A stretch of 64,000 nt of DNA from Marinobacter sp. ELB17 (GTDB lineage Bacteria > Pseudomonadota > Gammaproteobacteria > Pseudomonadales > Oleiphilaceae), in contig NZ_AAXY01000001.1 in assembly GCF_000169375.1 (NCBI RefSeq), positions 62,001 through 126,000 of the forward strand. Reading direction: 5' to 3'. The translations under genes were made by a program, and so were the position numbers. Shown here in pieces: positions 15,231-24,022 of the stretch. Every line of letters starts with the position of its first letter. Position 1 is the first letter of the stretch. The notes below the pieces were generated by a model that was given only the letters and a program-made list of their open reading frames with translations, did not search any database and had not been told where the DNA came from.

Positions 15231-16760
15231 ATGGCTGTTCCACTGACTAGCTCCATCAACTTCCGCTTCAATCTGACCACCATGGTGCTCTTGTTGTTAC
15301 TGCTGGCCGGTTTCGGGTCGTATAATCATTTTAAAACCCAAGATACGCTGAATGATCAGCTCGACCGGAACGTTAGTGCGGCGGTGGAGCGATTATCCCT
15401 GAGCGTGCCCGGAACGCTGTGGAACTATGAGTTCGACCAGTTGGCCACGATTGTCGATTCGGAAATGGAAGGTGTCAGCGTGGGTGGCATCTACATTTTC
15501 AATGACGGTGGCGAGCGCGTTGTCGGTCGACGTGTCGGTACGGATGGGGCGCTGGTGGACAGCGAAAGCGTGCCTGAGGATGGGGTCTCAACTCAGGAAG
15601 AAGTGCTAATTTATGACGGTACCAACGAGGTAGGCACGCTGGTGGTGTTGGCGGATCACCGCAATGTCATTGCCCTGCAGCGCGAGTCGCTGGTGCGAAC
15701 AGTGGTACAGACCGTTATTATGATACTCAGTATTGGCGTGGCCATTGCTCTGCTGACCCATCGCCTGGTCACGGGCCCCATTCAACAGGTGCAGGCAGCC
15801 CTGGAAGACATCGCCAAGGGTGAGGGGGACCTGACCCAGCGCCTGGCCATTCGTCGCCAGGATGAAGTGGGGGCAGTGGCCGGGGCTTTCAACGACTTTG
15901 TCAGTCAGGTACAGACCCTGGTCAAGCAGGTGGTGGAAACCACCGGCCGTATCAGCACCTCCTCGGACCAGATGCAGCACTTGGCGGCCCGCACCAGCTC
16001 CGGGGTGAATAATCAGCGGGTGGAAACCGACCAAGTGGCCACCGCCATGAATGAGATGGGCGCCACCGCCCATGATGTGGCGGAAAGTGCCAACAACGCC
16101 GCTCAGGCCGCGAGACGGGGGGATGAGGAGGGTGCCCGGGCGCGTTCCATCGTCAATGCGGCCACGGACGCCATCCGCACCCTGGCCGTGGAGATTGACA
16201 GCGGGGCGAAGGTGATCAACGAGCTGGATCAGGCCGTGGGGGATATCACCTCCATGATCGATGTGATCAGTGGTATCGCCGAACAGACCAACCTGCTGGC
16301 CCTGAACGCGGCCATCGAAGCGGCCCGGGCTGGGGAACAGGGGCGCGGCTTTGCCGTGGTCGCCGACGAAGTGCGCTCTTTGGCCAGTCGCACCCAAAAC
16401 AGCACCGGTGAAATCAGAGAAAAAATCCAGAACTTGCAGCAAGGCGCGAAGCGCGCTGTGGATGTGATGCAGCAGAGCAAGGCCCGGGGTGAGGCCACGG
16501 TGGAAAAAGCCAGTATGGCGGAAGAGGCCCTGGGCGGCGTCGCGAAAGCCATCTCCACCATCAACGACATGAATGTACAGATCGCCAGCGCAGCGGAAGA
16601 GCAGACCGCAGTGGTGGAAGAGATCAACCGTAGCCTGATGTGCATTGTGGAAATTGCCAATGAAGCGTCCAATGATACCCAAAGCACCGAAGCCGCCAGT
16701 GATGAGATGACGCAAATGGCCCACCACCTGGGTGAACTGGTAGGTAAGTTTAAAGTTTGA
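15231..16760 (+). CDS. Methyl-accepting chemotaxis protein
   Basis: A 509-residue transmembrane chemoreceptor. TM1 is near residues 15-35 ([12 protein letters not shown]), and a small periplasmic sensor of about 120 residues contains [22 protein letters not shown]2 is near 160-183, followed by HAMP with [20 protein letters not shown]. The signalling domain carries the hairpin tip [20 protein letters not shown] and [20 protein letters not shown]. No C-terminal CheR-binding pentapeptide is visible. GGTAAGGC precedes the ATG. GC content is higher than in flanking cassettes. It sits between direct repeats and before an attC-like hairpin, suggesting acquisition as one unit. Confidence 0.93.
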   Translation: MAVPLTSSINFRFNLTTMVLLLLLLAGFGSYNHFKTQDTLNDQLDRNVSAAVERLSLSVPGTLWNYEFDQLATIVDSEMEGVSVGGIYIFNDGGERVVGRRVGTDGALVDSESVPEDGVSTQEEVLIYDGTNEVGTLVVLADHRNVIALQRESLVRTVVQTVIMILSIGVAIALLTHRLVTGPIQQVQAALEDIAKGEGDLTQRLAIRRQDEVGAVAGAFNDFVSQVQTLVKQVVETTGRISTSSDQMQHLAARTSSGVNNQRVETDQVATAMNEMGATAHDVAESANNAAQAARRGDEEGARARSIVNAATDAIRTLAVEIDSGAKVINELDQAVGDITSMIDVISGIAEQTNLLALNAAIEAARAGEQGRGFAVVADEVRSLASRTQNSTGEIREKIQNLQQGAKRAVDVMQQSKARGEATVEKASMAEEALGGVAKAISTINDMNVQIASAAEEQTAVVEEINRSLMCIVEIANEASNDTQSTEAASDEMTQMAHHLGELVGKFKV

Positions 16761-16829
16761 CGGCTACGTTGAAAGCATCAATCACACACTGGACAGCGCG
16801 GGAAAGTGGACCGATTTCCCACCAGCGCG

Positions 16830-16861
16830 GCAGATCAGCCTTAAGTCCGACAGACTGCTAG
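16830..16861 (+). repeat. Direct repeat flanking the chemoreceptor gene, right copy
   Basis: Matches 15032-15063 at 29 of 32 positions. It continues directly into the attC-like hairpin at 16856-16914. Confidence 0.75.
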
Positions 16862-16914
16862 CGAGGACTATATAGGCCGGAGACGATCCGTTCTTTATAG
16901 TCCTCGCATTAGGC
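16856..16914 (+). other. attC-like site with a near-perfect stem
   Basis: GCGAGGACTATA (16861-16872) pairs with TATAGTCCTCGC. The site ends CATTAGGC (16907-16914), one base from the GTTAGGC core. The stem is more perfect than in other sites of the array, and the left core (CTGCTAGC) is off consensus. Confidence 0.5.
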
Positions 16915-16995
16915 GTCATCGCGCGCGCCAAGAACATGAGCCAGTTAGCAAGAGATACTGGATTGAGGCGTTATACGGTAAGGGAGTTTCAGGCA

Positions 16996-17634
16996 ATGCA
17001 CCAAATCTTGGTATACGCAGATTCGTTGAGTTGGGGCATCATCCCTGACACTCGTGGTCGATTTCGATTTGACCAAAGGTGGCCGGGGGTTTTAGAGACT
17101 GCACTGCTCAATTCGGGTAAGTCCGTTCGGATTATTGAAGATTGTCTTAATGGTCGCCGTACCGTATGGGATGACCCTTACAAACCGGGTCGAAACGGAC
17201 TTGAGGGGCTAGAACAGCGCATCGAAATCAACTCGCCGTTGTCATTGGTCATCATGCTATTGGGAACCAATGATTTTCAGTCTATGCATAACTTGACCGC
17301 ATGGCAGTCCGCACAAGGTTTAAAAGCTCTGGTCGGGGCGATACGGCGTGCTCCTATTGAGCCTGGAATGCCAGTACCGGCAATTGTGCTTGTGGCGCCC
17401 CCTGAATTGCAGAAAGCTAGAGGCAATATTGCGCCCAAATTTGAAAGTGCCGAAGACAAAGCTGTAGGTCTGGCTGGCGCAATTCAAGTTGTGGCGGAAG
17501 AGTGTGGATGCTATTACTTTGATGCTGGTTCGGTTACTCCGACAAGTCGTGTCGACGGTGTTCACCTAGATGAAGATCAGCATCGCACACTCGGTCTCGC
17601 GCTTGCCAAAATAATACAGCCGTTAGTCCAGTAA
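16996..17634 (+). CDS. SGNH/GDSL hydrolase (arylesterase-like) with altered block I
   Basis: A 212-residue SGNH hydrolase. The start is at 16996 after AAGGGAG. Block I reads ILVYADSLSWG, where homologous arylesterases have YGDS; the catalytic Ser is kept. Block III is MLLGTNDFQSM (G.ND), and block V is VDGVHLDEDQH with the Asp-His pair. The RFRFDQRWPGVLETAL segment is typical of the TesA-unlike arylesterase branch. Ala in place of the oxyanion-area Gly is unusual, though the rest of the active site is intact. One cassette. Confidence 0.85.
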   Translation: MHQILVYADSLSWGIIPDTRGRFRFDQRWPGVLETALLNSGKSVRIIEDCLNGRRTVWDDPYKPGRNGLEGLEQRIEINSPLSLVIMLLGTNDFQSMHNLTAWQSAQGLKALVGAIRRAPIEPGMPVPAIVLVAPPELQKARGNIAPKFESAEDKAVGLAGAIQVVAEECGCYYFDAGSVTPTSRVDGVHLDEDQHRTLGLALAKIIQPLVQ

Positions 17635-17641
17635 TTTTGCT

Positions 17642-17688
17642 GCATAACAAGTGCAGGCAAGGGGGCGCTCCTACTGGAAGCGTTAGCA
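17642..17688 (+). other. Short attC site (probable)
   Basis: From GCATAACAAGTGCAGGC to GTTAGCA (17682-17688). GCAAGGGGGCGCTCC is the interior. It is shorter than its neighbours. Confidence 0.5.
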
Positions 17689-17711
17689 GTTCTCTTACTA
17701 TTGAGTAAATT

Positions 17712-18134
17712 ATGGCCAATATTGATTATCCTATCGAAGGTTCTTGCCAGTGCGGGCAGGTTACTTATAAATTGCATGAAGCACCCACAATGGTTTTGGC
17801 TTGCCATTGCACCGAGTGCCAAAAAATTGCAACCGGTCCATTTAGTGTTACCGCGGTAATAGCGTCTAGCGCTATCGAATTTAGTGGAGAGCTAAAAGAG
17901 TGGAGCAGGACTGCTGAAAGTGGAAATAAGTCTAACGTAAAATTCTGCCCTAACTGTGGCAATAGAATTTATCATTTTAATCCTGAAGACTTATCTACCG
18001 TTAAATTAAAGCTGAAACCTGTAAATCTGGCTGACGATGAAGTATTTAAACCAACGGCACACATTTGGGTATGCGAAAAACTAAGTTGGTATCAGATTCC
18101 AGAGGGCGTAAAGGTTATTGACAGGCAGCCGTAG
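17712..18134 (+). CDS. GFA family protein, copy 2
   Basis: A 140-residue GFA-fold zinc protein. EGSCQCGQVTYKL, LACHCTECQKIATGPFSV and VKFCPNCGNRIYHF supply the conserved Cys sets. It is only distantly related to the cassette at 7526, so it was acquired independently. The substrate is unknown; formaldehyde-glutathione activity is not established for most of the family. Confidence 0.9.
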   Translation: MANIDYPIEGSCQCGQVTYKLHEAPTMVLACHCTECQKIATGPFSVTAVIASSAIEFSGELKEWSRTAESGNKSNVKFCPNCGNRIYHFNPEDLSTVKLKLKPVNLADDEVFKPTAHIWVCEKLSWYQIPEGVKVIDRQP

Positions 18135-18140
18135 AGTATC

Positions 18141-18245
18141 AGCTAACAAGTGTATCTTGGGCGACATTTTAATCAACGCTTGAAAATCAGCGCTAAAAAA
18201 TGCGGCAGATATAGGCGTAAGCAGCCCGGGTTTACGACGTTAGTT
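18141..18245 (+). other. attC site (long)
   Basis: Begins AGCTAACAAGTGTATCTTGG and ends GTTAGTT (18239-18245). GCGCTAAAAAATGCGG lies near the centre. At 105 bases it is among the longest sites here. Confidence 0.55.
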
Positions 18246-18259
18246 ATGGAGAAAATTTT

Positions 18260-18430
18260 ATGTCGAAGAAAGTAGTCATGTTTGAATTCGAGAAGGAAAC
18301 AAAAAATAGCGTTCGCTATAAGGAGGTCCCTGATGCAGGAACTGCCCCTATCGTGGGTACTCTGTATATTCAGAAGTGGTTTGCTGGTGATAGCAAATCT
18401 ATTGAGATAACGATAGACAAAAAAGACTAG
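18260..18430 (+). CDS. Small cassette protein (56 aa)
   Basis: Encodes MSKKVVMFEFEKETKNSVRY followed by an acidic loop, GTLYIQKWFAGDSKSIEITI and DKKD. It is an alternating strand pattern consistent with a small beta-sandwich. I recall similar 55-65-residue proteins in many gammaproteobacterial cassettes, but none with a known function. GGAG in TATGGAGAAAATTTT precedes the ATG. Confidence 0.65.
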   Translation: MSKKVVMFEFEKETKNSVRYKEVPDAGTAPIVGTLYIQKWFAGDSKSIEITIDKKD

Positions 18431-18497
18431 CTGGCTTGCCATTACTCTTGGTGCAGGCCACTCATTCAGGTACGTGTAGCGGCCGCAAGCGTTATAC
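18426..18497 (+). other. attC site
   Basis: Begins within the stop of the small gene (GACTAGCTGGCTTGCC) and ends GTTATAC (18491-18497). GGCCGCAAGC forms the right arm. An IS21-family element follows nine bases later. Confidence 0.55.
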
Positions 18498-18812
18498 CGA
18501 AAGGGTTGTAAACACCGGTCTAAAAGCGCTGCTATTTGCCGAATATCCACACAGTCAGATTTTTCCTCAGATCGAAAATCCATAAAACATTGCACAATTC
18601 AGGCGGGTCATTCACGAGATTGGAAATAGATAAGCCAAGCAATATCGTTTTACTCGGGCTATAAAGATGCTGTCGGTGAGAAAGGTATGACGCCAAGAAT
18701 GATTTGACAGTCCTAACTGACGCCATACCCCTCAAAATCGTGCAGGCGCACGACCCAATGATTGTTACACACTTTGGGATCAAATCCAGCCCTCATCGAC
18801 CTTTAGCTGTCG

Positions 18813-19229
18813 ATGCAAACTTCAAGTCGCCTATATCACTGCCTCCTTTGCCATGCACAAGTCATTATTTGTTCTCGTTGTGATCGCGGTCATCGTTATT
18901 GCACTGATGGGTGTTCTGAAAAAGCCCGTCGAGTATCCCTTGCTCGTGCCTCAAAAAAGTATCAAGAAAGTCGCGTTGGGTGCTTCAAAAATGCCGAGCG
19001 TCAACAGCGATTTCGTCAACAAAAAAAGCACAAAGTAACGCATCAGTCTTCCCAGATAATTACCCTTAATGATGTACTCAATGCGCAACGAAAAAGTCGT
19101 AAAAGGGTGATCCCGCCGCTAAAACACAGCACCTTTATGGTCTGCCATCATTGTGGTGAGGTCTGTAGTCCCTTTTTACGACATGACTTTTTACGCGGGA
19201 CGATCTTTAAAGAACGACTGAGGTGTTAA
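18813..19229 (+). CDS. IS21-associated Cys-rich accessory protein
   Basis: A 138-residue protein with CLLCHAQVIICSRCDRGHRY and YCTDGCSEKAR at the N-terminus (at least six Cys in CxxC spacing). A basic helical middle has QQRFRQQKKHKV, and there is another CxxC pair in VCHHCGEVCSPFLRHDF near the C-terminus. Proteins like this accompany a subset of IS21 elements; their role is not established. The Zn-finger-like, basic character suggests nucleic-acid binding. It lies 34 bases upstream of istA. Confidence 0.7.
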   Translation: MQTSSRLYHCLLCHAQVIICSRCDRGHRYCTDGCSEKARRVSLARASKKYQESRVGCFKNAERQQRFRQQKKHKVTHQSSQIITLNDVLNAQRKSRKRVIPPLKHSTFMVCHHCGEVCSPFLRHDFLRGTIFKERLRC

Positions 19230-19281
19230 ACCATCTTACGGCAGCATTTAGATCCGACGCTTAGTGAATAAGGCTGGATTA

Positions 19282-20787
19282 ATGACCATAAATAAAGACA
19301 TGGAAGCAAAGATATTGCGCTATCACTTTGTGGAGAAATGGCGCACCGGCACCATTGCCACACAATTAGGTATTCACCATAGCGTGGTTGACAGAGTGCT
19401 GTCCCAAGCGGGCTTGCCTAAAGTAGAACGCACTGAACGCACGTCTATTCTGACGCCCTATTTGCCCTTCATCATTCAAACCTTGGAGACTTACCCCACA
19501 CTCACCGCCGTGCGCTTGTATGAAATGGCGAAGCAGCGCGGTTATCCTGGCGGGCCCAGTCAGTTTCGCCACCGTATTAGCGAGCTTAGGCCCCGTAAGC
19601 AGCCCGAAGCGTATTTACGCTTAAAGAGCTTACCCGGGGAGCAAGCACAGGTCGATTGGGGGCACTTCGGGCACCTACAAATCGGCCAGGCAAAGCGCGC
19701 ATTAATGGCGTATGTGATGGTGTTGAGTTGGTCAAGGCAGATATTTTTACAGTTTTATGTCAATCAGCAAACAGCCAGTTTTTTACGCGGGCAAGTGGCG
19801 GCGTTCGAGGCATTTAACGGCGTGCCCAAGGTCTGCCTTTTTGACAACATGAAAACGGCGGTGCTTGAGCGCAATGGCAGCGCTATTCGATTCCACCCTG
19901 CGCTGCTCGATTTATCCAGCCACTATCACTTCGAGCCTCGGGCCGCTGCGCCGGCCAGAGGCAATGAGAAGGGGCGAGTGGAAAGAGCCATTCGCTATAT
20001 CCGCGATAACTTTTTTGCCGGTCGTCATTACTCATCGCTTGAAGATTTAAATGCGCAAGCGGATGAGTGGTGTAAAGGCACAAGCGCAGAGAGGCGCTGC
20101 CCTGAAGACCCTCAACTCAGCGTAGGAGAGGCCTTCTTGCAAGAGCAACCTGGCTTATTGGCACTGCCAGACAACCCCTTCGATACGCGTGAGCATGTGG
20201 TGGTGCGCGCACAAAAAACACCTTACGTCCGGTTTGATAGCAATGATTACTCGGTGCCTCATCAGCACGTCCAAACATCCTTAACCGTGAACGCCTGCCT
20301 AAAAGAGGTGCGTATTATTAGTGGCACGAATGTTATCGCGACTCATTTACGCAGTTTTAGCAAAGGCGAACAAATAGAAAACGAAGCGCACGTGAACGCT
20401 TTATGGCTGATGAAAACGAACGCCAAACAACATCGCGCACAAGATAGGCTGTGCCAAATATCCTCCCATGCACAGCCGTTACTGCAGCACATCATTGACC
20501 GAGGCCATGCGCTGAAAGGCGCCGTGAATCGCTTAAACCAATTACTGGATGATTATGGCGCCACTGAATTGCATCAGGCCATGGGCGAAGCCATCGAGAA
20601 AAACGCACCTTATGTAGAAGGCGTCGCACAGATCCTAGAATACCGCAGAGAAAGGCGTCAACAACCGCCACCCATTGCGGTGAGCGTGCCCAATAAAGTG
20701 AAGCAATACTGCGTCAAACCCGCCAACCTGACTCAGTATGACGCGCTGAGCACGGTAGAAATGCAAGGAGATGATGACGATGAATGA
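19282..20787 (+). CDS. istA: IS21-family transposase IstA
   Basis: About 501 residues. An N-terminal HTH (GTIATQLGIHHSVVDRVLSQ) is followed by the DDE catalytic core: QAQVDWGHFG holds the first Asp, VCLFDNMKTAV the second and EKGRVERAIRYIRDN the Glu. A C-terminal beta domain is typical of the IS21 transposase. ATG at 19282 is chosen over the upstream GTG at 19264. It overlaps istB by 17 bases. No disruption seen, so the element may be active. Confidence 0.92.
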   Translation: MTINKDMEAKILRYHFVEKWRTGTIATQLGIHHSVVDRVLSQAGLPKVERTERTSILTPYLPFIIQTLETYPTLTAVRLYEMAKQRGYPGGPSQFRHRISELRPRKQPEAYLRLKSLPGEQAQVDWGHFGHLQIGQAKRALMAYVMVLSWSRQIFLQFYVNQQTASFLRGQVAAFEAFNGVPKVCLFDNMKTAVLERNGSAIRFHPALLDLSSHYHFEPRAAAPARGNEKGRVERAIRYIRDNFFAGRHYSSLEDLNAQADEWCKGTSAERRCPEDPQLSVGEAFLQEQPGLLALPDNPFDTREHVVVRAQKTPYVRFDSNDYSVPHQHVQTSLTVNACLKEVRIISGTNVIATHLRSFSKGEQIENEAHVNALWLMKTNAKQHRAQDRLCQISSHAQPLLQHIIDRGHALKGAVNRLNQLLDDYGATELHQAMGEAIEKNAPYVEGVAQILEYRRERRQQPPPIAVSVPNKVKQYCVKPANLTQYDALSTVEMQGDDDDE

Positions 20788-21538
20788 ACATCAGACCCTT
20801 AAAGCCCAGGCATCTGCCCTTAAACTGCATGGCTTGCTCAGCCACTGGAATGAATTAACGCCCGAGCAAACACCCTGGCTGGCAGAACTATTAGCGTGGG
20901 AAATAAGCGAGCGTAAACAGCGCTCACTTGAGCGCAGATTAAGCAGCGCCAAACTCGGTCGGTTTAAATCATTAACCGAATTCGACTGGCAATGGCCAGC
21001 AAAAATAGACCAACAAGCAGTGCACCGTGTCATGCAGCTCGACTTCATTCAGGACCCAAGCAACATCATCCTCATTGGCAGTAACGGTGTGGGCAAATCG
21101 ACCATCGCGCAGAACGTAGGCTATCAGGCGGTTATGCAAGGACACACCGTTCTATTCACTTCTGCCGCCAACATGCTTAACGATTTAGCGGCGCAAGATG
21201 GTGATAACGCACTTCGACGACGATTAGCTCATTACAGCAAGACGACGTTACTCATCATCGATGAAGTGGGCTACCTGTCCTACAGCAATCGCCATGCCGA
21301 CTTACTGTTTGAAATCATCAACCGCCGTTATGAGAAAAACGCGACCCTCATCACAACGAATCGGCCGTTTAGCGAATGGAATGACGTGTTCCCGAATGCA
21401 GCCTGCGTGGTATCGCTAATCGACCGCTTGGTGCATCACAGCGAAGTGATTGCGATTGAAGGAGACTCTTATCGCATGAAAGAAGCACAAGAGCAGGCAT
21501 TAGCACGGGGAAAAGTTAAAAGAGGAAAGACAAAATGA
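20771..21538 (+). CDS. istB: IS21-family ATPase IstB
   Basis: A 255-residue AAA+ ATPase. Walker A is IGSNGVGKSTIAQN, Walker B LLIIDEVGYLSY, sensor region TLITTNRPFSEWNDVF, with a C-terminal Arg-rich helix. It assists IstA in target selection and strand transfer. ATG at 20771 overlaps the end of istA, indicating translational coupling; a second ATG follows at 20780. Confidence 0.93.
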   Translation: MMTMNEHQTLKAQASALKLHGLLSHWNELTPEQTPWLAELLAWEISERKQRSLERRLSSAKLGRFKSLTEFDWQWPAKIDQQAVHRVMQLDFIQDPSNIILIGSNGVGKSTIAQNVGYQAVMQGHTVLFTSAANMLNDLAAQDGDNALRRRLAHYSKTTLLIIDEVGYLSYSNRHADLLFEIINRRYEKNATLITTNRPFSEWNDVFPNAACVVSLIDRLVHHSEVIAIEGDSYRMKEAQEQALARGKVKRGKTK

Positions 21539-21720
21539 AAGTGCTGAAAATCACCACCCATTGGACAACAGAAGAAGCGGCATGTGTTCACGAAGCGCTC
21601 GACACGTTACAAACCGCTATCTGGGAAAGTTACGGCAAAGATATTACCGGAATGTACAGACATATTGCCAACGAACAAAAGGAAAAAAGCGAGCAGTCTA
21701 ATGCCGGCATGGACTTCTAA
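21535..21720 (+). CDS. Small IS21-associated protein (61 aa)
   Basis: Begins MKVLKITTHWTTEEAACVHE and ends NEQKEKSEQSNAGMDF. It overlaps the istB stop by 4 bases (ATGA) and lies inside the element. Same-type small proteins follow istB in related elements; the function is unknown. Mostly helical, no membrane segment. Confidence 0.65.
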   Translation: MKVLKITTHWTTEEAACVHEALDTLQTAIWESYGKDITGMYRHIANEQKEKSEQSNAGMDF

Positions 21721-21836
21721 GGACTAAGGCATCCAACTCAACGGCTATTGAAAAATGGCAATAAACGTCGTTTTATCGCCATTTTTAAACTGCGGCAAAT
21801 AACAGCGGATCTTCACCGGCGCTAACAAGGGTCACT

Positions 21837-22385
21837 ATGGATTGGCTAATCTTCATATTATCCGTCATTGAGGCAATCGCGTGGCCAGTAGCGTTTGTTG
21901 CTGCGGTGGTATTTCTACGCCAGGAATGGGTTGATGTCATCGGCCGGATTCAGGGTGTCAAGCATAAAGAAACCCAAATTGAATTCGGCCACTGTCTCCA
22001 AGAGGCTAGCAAAAAGGCAAAATCATCCCTTCCGGATTCAGTTGATTTAGCATCAAAGGGGTTAGCCCATCGACTGGAGTTAGCTGGATATTCTCCTAGA
22101 GGAGCAATTCTAGAATCTTGGATTGACGTAGAAGCAACGCTGGAGGAGTTGGGAGCTAGATACGAAATTCCAAGAGATGAACTGAAGCATCCCGATATTC
22201 ACATGATGGAACGGATGCATGGGGACGACAATGCGTTGGGCAAAGGCGCCTTTGGCCTGTTGCAGTCATTGTGCGAGATGCGAAACGAGGCCTTCTATCT
22301 TACCAACAAAGTCATAGAATTCGACGCCGCAAAAGAATATGTCTCGCTTGCTAACAGAATGGTTACTCTCCTAAAAGAGGCATAA
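21837..22385 (+). CDS. Membrane-anchored hypothetical protein (182 aa)
   Basis: The N-terminal segment MDWLIFILSVIEAIAWPVAF VAAVVFL is one membrane anchor. It is followed by a cytoplasmic, largely helical domain with LRQEWVDVIGRIQGVKHKET and a C-terminal helical bundle containing SLCEMRNEAFYLTN. The pattern recalls cassette proteins with DUF4145- or HEPN-like helical domains, but I cannot confirm it. The IS21 element inserted 9 bases before the start codon, separating the gene from its attC core. The AAGGGT ribosome-binding sequence was duplicated and so may still work. Confidence 0.65.
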   Translation: MDWLIFILSVIEAIAWPVAFVAAVVFLRQEWVDVIGRIQGVKHKETQIEFGHCLQEASKKAKSSLPDSVDLASKGLAHRLELAGYSPRGAILESWIDVEATLEELGARYEIPRDELKHPDIHMMERMHGDDNALGKGAFGLLQSLCEMRNEAFYLTNKVIEFDAAKEYVSLANRMVTLLKEA

Positions 22386-22484
22386 CAAGTCATTCCGGTA
22401 CGTTCCGGCCCTGACGGGCCTTCACCGGACTGCTTTTCCAGCGCGGAGCGCCTCCAAACCGACCGCTGAACATTGGCGTTATAC
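22380..22484 (+). other. attC site
   Basis: Begins GCATAACAAGTCATTCCGG over the stop codon and ends GTTATAC (22478-22484). GGCCCTGACGGGCC is a perfect inner hairpin, and GCGCGGAGCGC a second one. Confidence 0.85.
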
Positions 22485-22562
22485 ATTAACCAAACTTCGT
22501 TTCGGGGTTTTAGTTTAAAACGGTAAGGCACTCGTCCTTTCAATAACATCGGAGTATCCAGT

Positions 22563-23456
22563 ATGTTTTCTGGCCTGAGCGCATTTCCTTTAACCCCGAT
22601 GAATGAACGCGGTTTGGACGAAGCGGCGTTTGTTCGATTGATTGAGCGGCTTGTCACCGCCAACGTCGACTCAATCGGCGTACTCGGCTCGACCGGGAAC
22701 TATGCTTATCTGACCATGGTGGAGCGTGCGCGGGTGGTAAGACTTGCGGTGGAACACGCAGGCAATGTCCCGGTGGTGGTGGGCATTGGAGCACTGCGCA
22801 CGCGCGATGTGCTTGCCTTGGCTAAAGACGCAGAGATTGCGGGTGTCTCCGGGGTACTGATGGCGCCAATGTCATATCAGAAACTGCGTCCTGAGGAAGT
22901 TCTCGGGCTCTATGAAGCGGTAACGCATGCACTGTTGGTACCGCTGTGTGTTTATGATAATCCCGGCACCACGCAGTTTGTGTTCAGTGACGAGCTTCAT
23001 GGCCAGATAGCACAACTTCCGAACGTGGCATCCATCAAGATTCCGGGAGTGCCTGAGGATCCTGTTGCGGCAAGATCAAGAGTGGAACGACTTCGAGCAC
23101 AGATTCCCTTACACGTCACTGTGGGCGTCAGCGGCGATGGTTATGCTGCGAACGGTTTGAACGCCGGCTGTGATGCCTGGTATTCGGTGATCGGGGGTGT
23201 GTTTCCCGTCACCGCACTTGCGATTACTCGTGCAGCACAGGCTGGGAATGCGAAGGAAGCGATACGCTTGTCGGAACGATTGCAGCCGCTGTGGCAGTTG
23301 TTCAGCGAGTATGGAGGTAGTTTGCGCGTTGTTGCGGCTGCTGCAGAGCTGCAGGGACTCGTTGAACACCCATGTTTGCCGCTGCCGCTTAAAGCTTTGG
23401 CTGGAGAGGGGCGCCGACGGCTCAGGGAGTTGATTGACGAACTGGATTTATCCTGA
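22563..23456 (+). CDS. Dihydrodipicolinate synthase (DapA) family aldolase
   Basis: A 297-residue TIM-barrel class I aldolase. LGSTGNYAYLTMVERARVVR matches the substrate-binding loop (GTTGE in DapA is GSTGN here). VPLCVYDNPGTTQF holds the Tyr, and VASIKIPGV the Schiff-base Lys. The Glu of GTTGE is replaced by Asn, and the second Thr is retained. The family includes DapA, N-acetylneuraminate lyase and keto-acid aldolases; the altered loop argues against true DapA. It lies after a good attC and converges on ohr. Confidence 0.82.
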   Translation: MFSGLSAFPLTPMNERGLDEAAFVRLIERLVTANVDSIGVLGSTGNYAYLTMVERARVVRLAVEHAGNVPVVVGIGALRTRDVLALAKDAEIAGVSGVLMAPMSYQKLRPEEVLGLYEAVTHALLVPLCVYDNPGTTQFVFSDELHGQIAQLPNVASIKIPGVPEDPVAARSRVERLRAQIPLHVTVGVSGDGYAANGLNAGCDAWYSVIGGVFPVTALAITRAAQAGNAKEAIRLSERLQPLWQLFSEYGGSLRVVAAAAELQGLVEHPCLPLPLKALAGEGRRRLRELIDELDLS

Positions 23457-23493
23457 CGCCAATAGCCCTCCCCTTAACCACCCAAAGAGGGAA

Positions 23494-23922
23494 TTACTCG
23501 ACGCGGGTTAGGGTCACGTCGATGTTGCCACGGGTCGCGTTTGAGTAAGGGCACACTTTGTGCGCTTCGCTGATCAGCTTTTCAGCCTGAGCGTCATCCA
23601 TGCCCGGCAATGAAATTTTCAGCTCAACTTCGATACCAAAACCCCCCGGAATTTGACCAATGCCAACTTCGCCTTCGATTGAGGCTTGTTCCGGCATTGC
23701 CAGCTTGTCGCGGCCTGCGACGAACTTCATGGCACCGATGAAGCAGGCAGAGTAGCCAGCAGCGAAAAGCTGCTCAGGGTTTGTTCCTTTGCCGCCGGCT
23801 CCGCCAAGTTCTTTCGGAGTGGTCAGCTCAACATCCAGAATACCGTCTGATGAGATGGCGCGACCGTCACGGCCACCCGTGGCTTCGGCGGATGCGCGAT
23901 ACAAGATTTGTGCAACAGACAT
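23494..23922 (-). CDS. ohr: Organic hydroperoxide resistance protein Ohr
   Basis: A 142-residue OsmC/Ohr-fold thiol peroxidase. The two reactive cysteines are in [15 protein letters not shown] and [14 protein letters not shown], and Arg and Glu partners are present. It reduces organic hydroperoxides using lipoyl-type thiols. Its promoter region (23923-24083) carries a candidate OhrR operator, and ohrR lies immediately upstream on the same strand. Its minus-strand orientation is opposite to the cassettes. Confidence 0.93.
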   Translation of the reverse strand: MSVAQILYRASAEATGGRDGRAISSDGILDVELTTPKELGGAGGKGTNPEQLFAAGYSACFIGAMKFVAGRDKLAMPEQASIEGEVGIGQIPGGFGIEVELKISLPGMDDAQAEKLISEAHKVCPYSNATRGNIDVTLTRVE

Positions 23923-24022
23923 AGTGTTTGCTCCTTTCGACGAGTCGTGTTGATGACTCCTCGTTTGCGTGATTAATGAGTGCGCAAACTGTTAGCGCTG
24001 CTCGATGACTAAGTTAGCGTAC

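Larger units (their letters stand above)
18507..21827 (+). mobile_element. IS21-family element with two accessory genes
   Basis: The left end TGTAAACACCGGTCTAAAAG continues to GCTGCTATTTGCCG. It aligns with the reverse complement of the right end (TGTTAGCGCCGGTGAAGATC, then CGCTGTTATTTGCCG), giving imperfect inverted repeats of about 35 bp. A 5-bp target duplication AGGGT is present at 18502-18506 and 21828-21832. It contains four genes in one orientation: a zinc-finger-like accessory protein, istA, istB and a small protein. The first 300 bases (18507-18812) hold no recognisable gene, only the left end. Confidence 0.9.

Noticed and set aside
15606..16727. Long minus-strand reading frame (373 codons) opposite the chemoreceptor
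   Set aside because: His- and Gly-rich translation without any domain; it is an antisense shadow of a high-GC coding region.
18532..18783. 83-codon minus-strand reading frame in the IS21 left region
   Set aside because: It overlaps the terminal repeat and lacks a start signal or family features; the region is the noncoding left end of the element.
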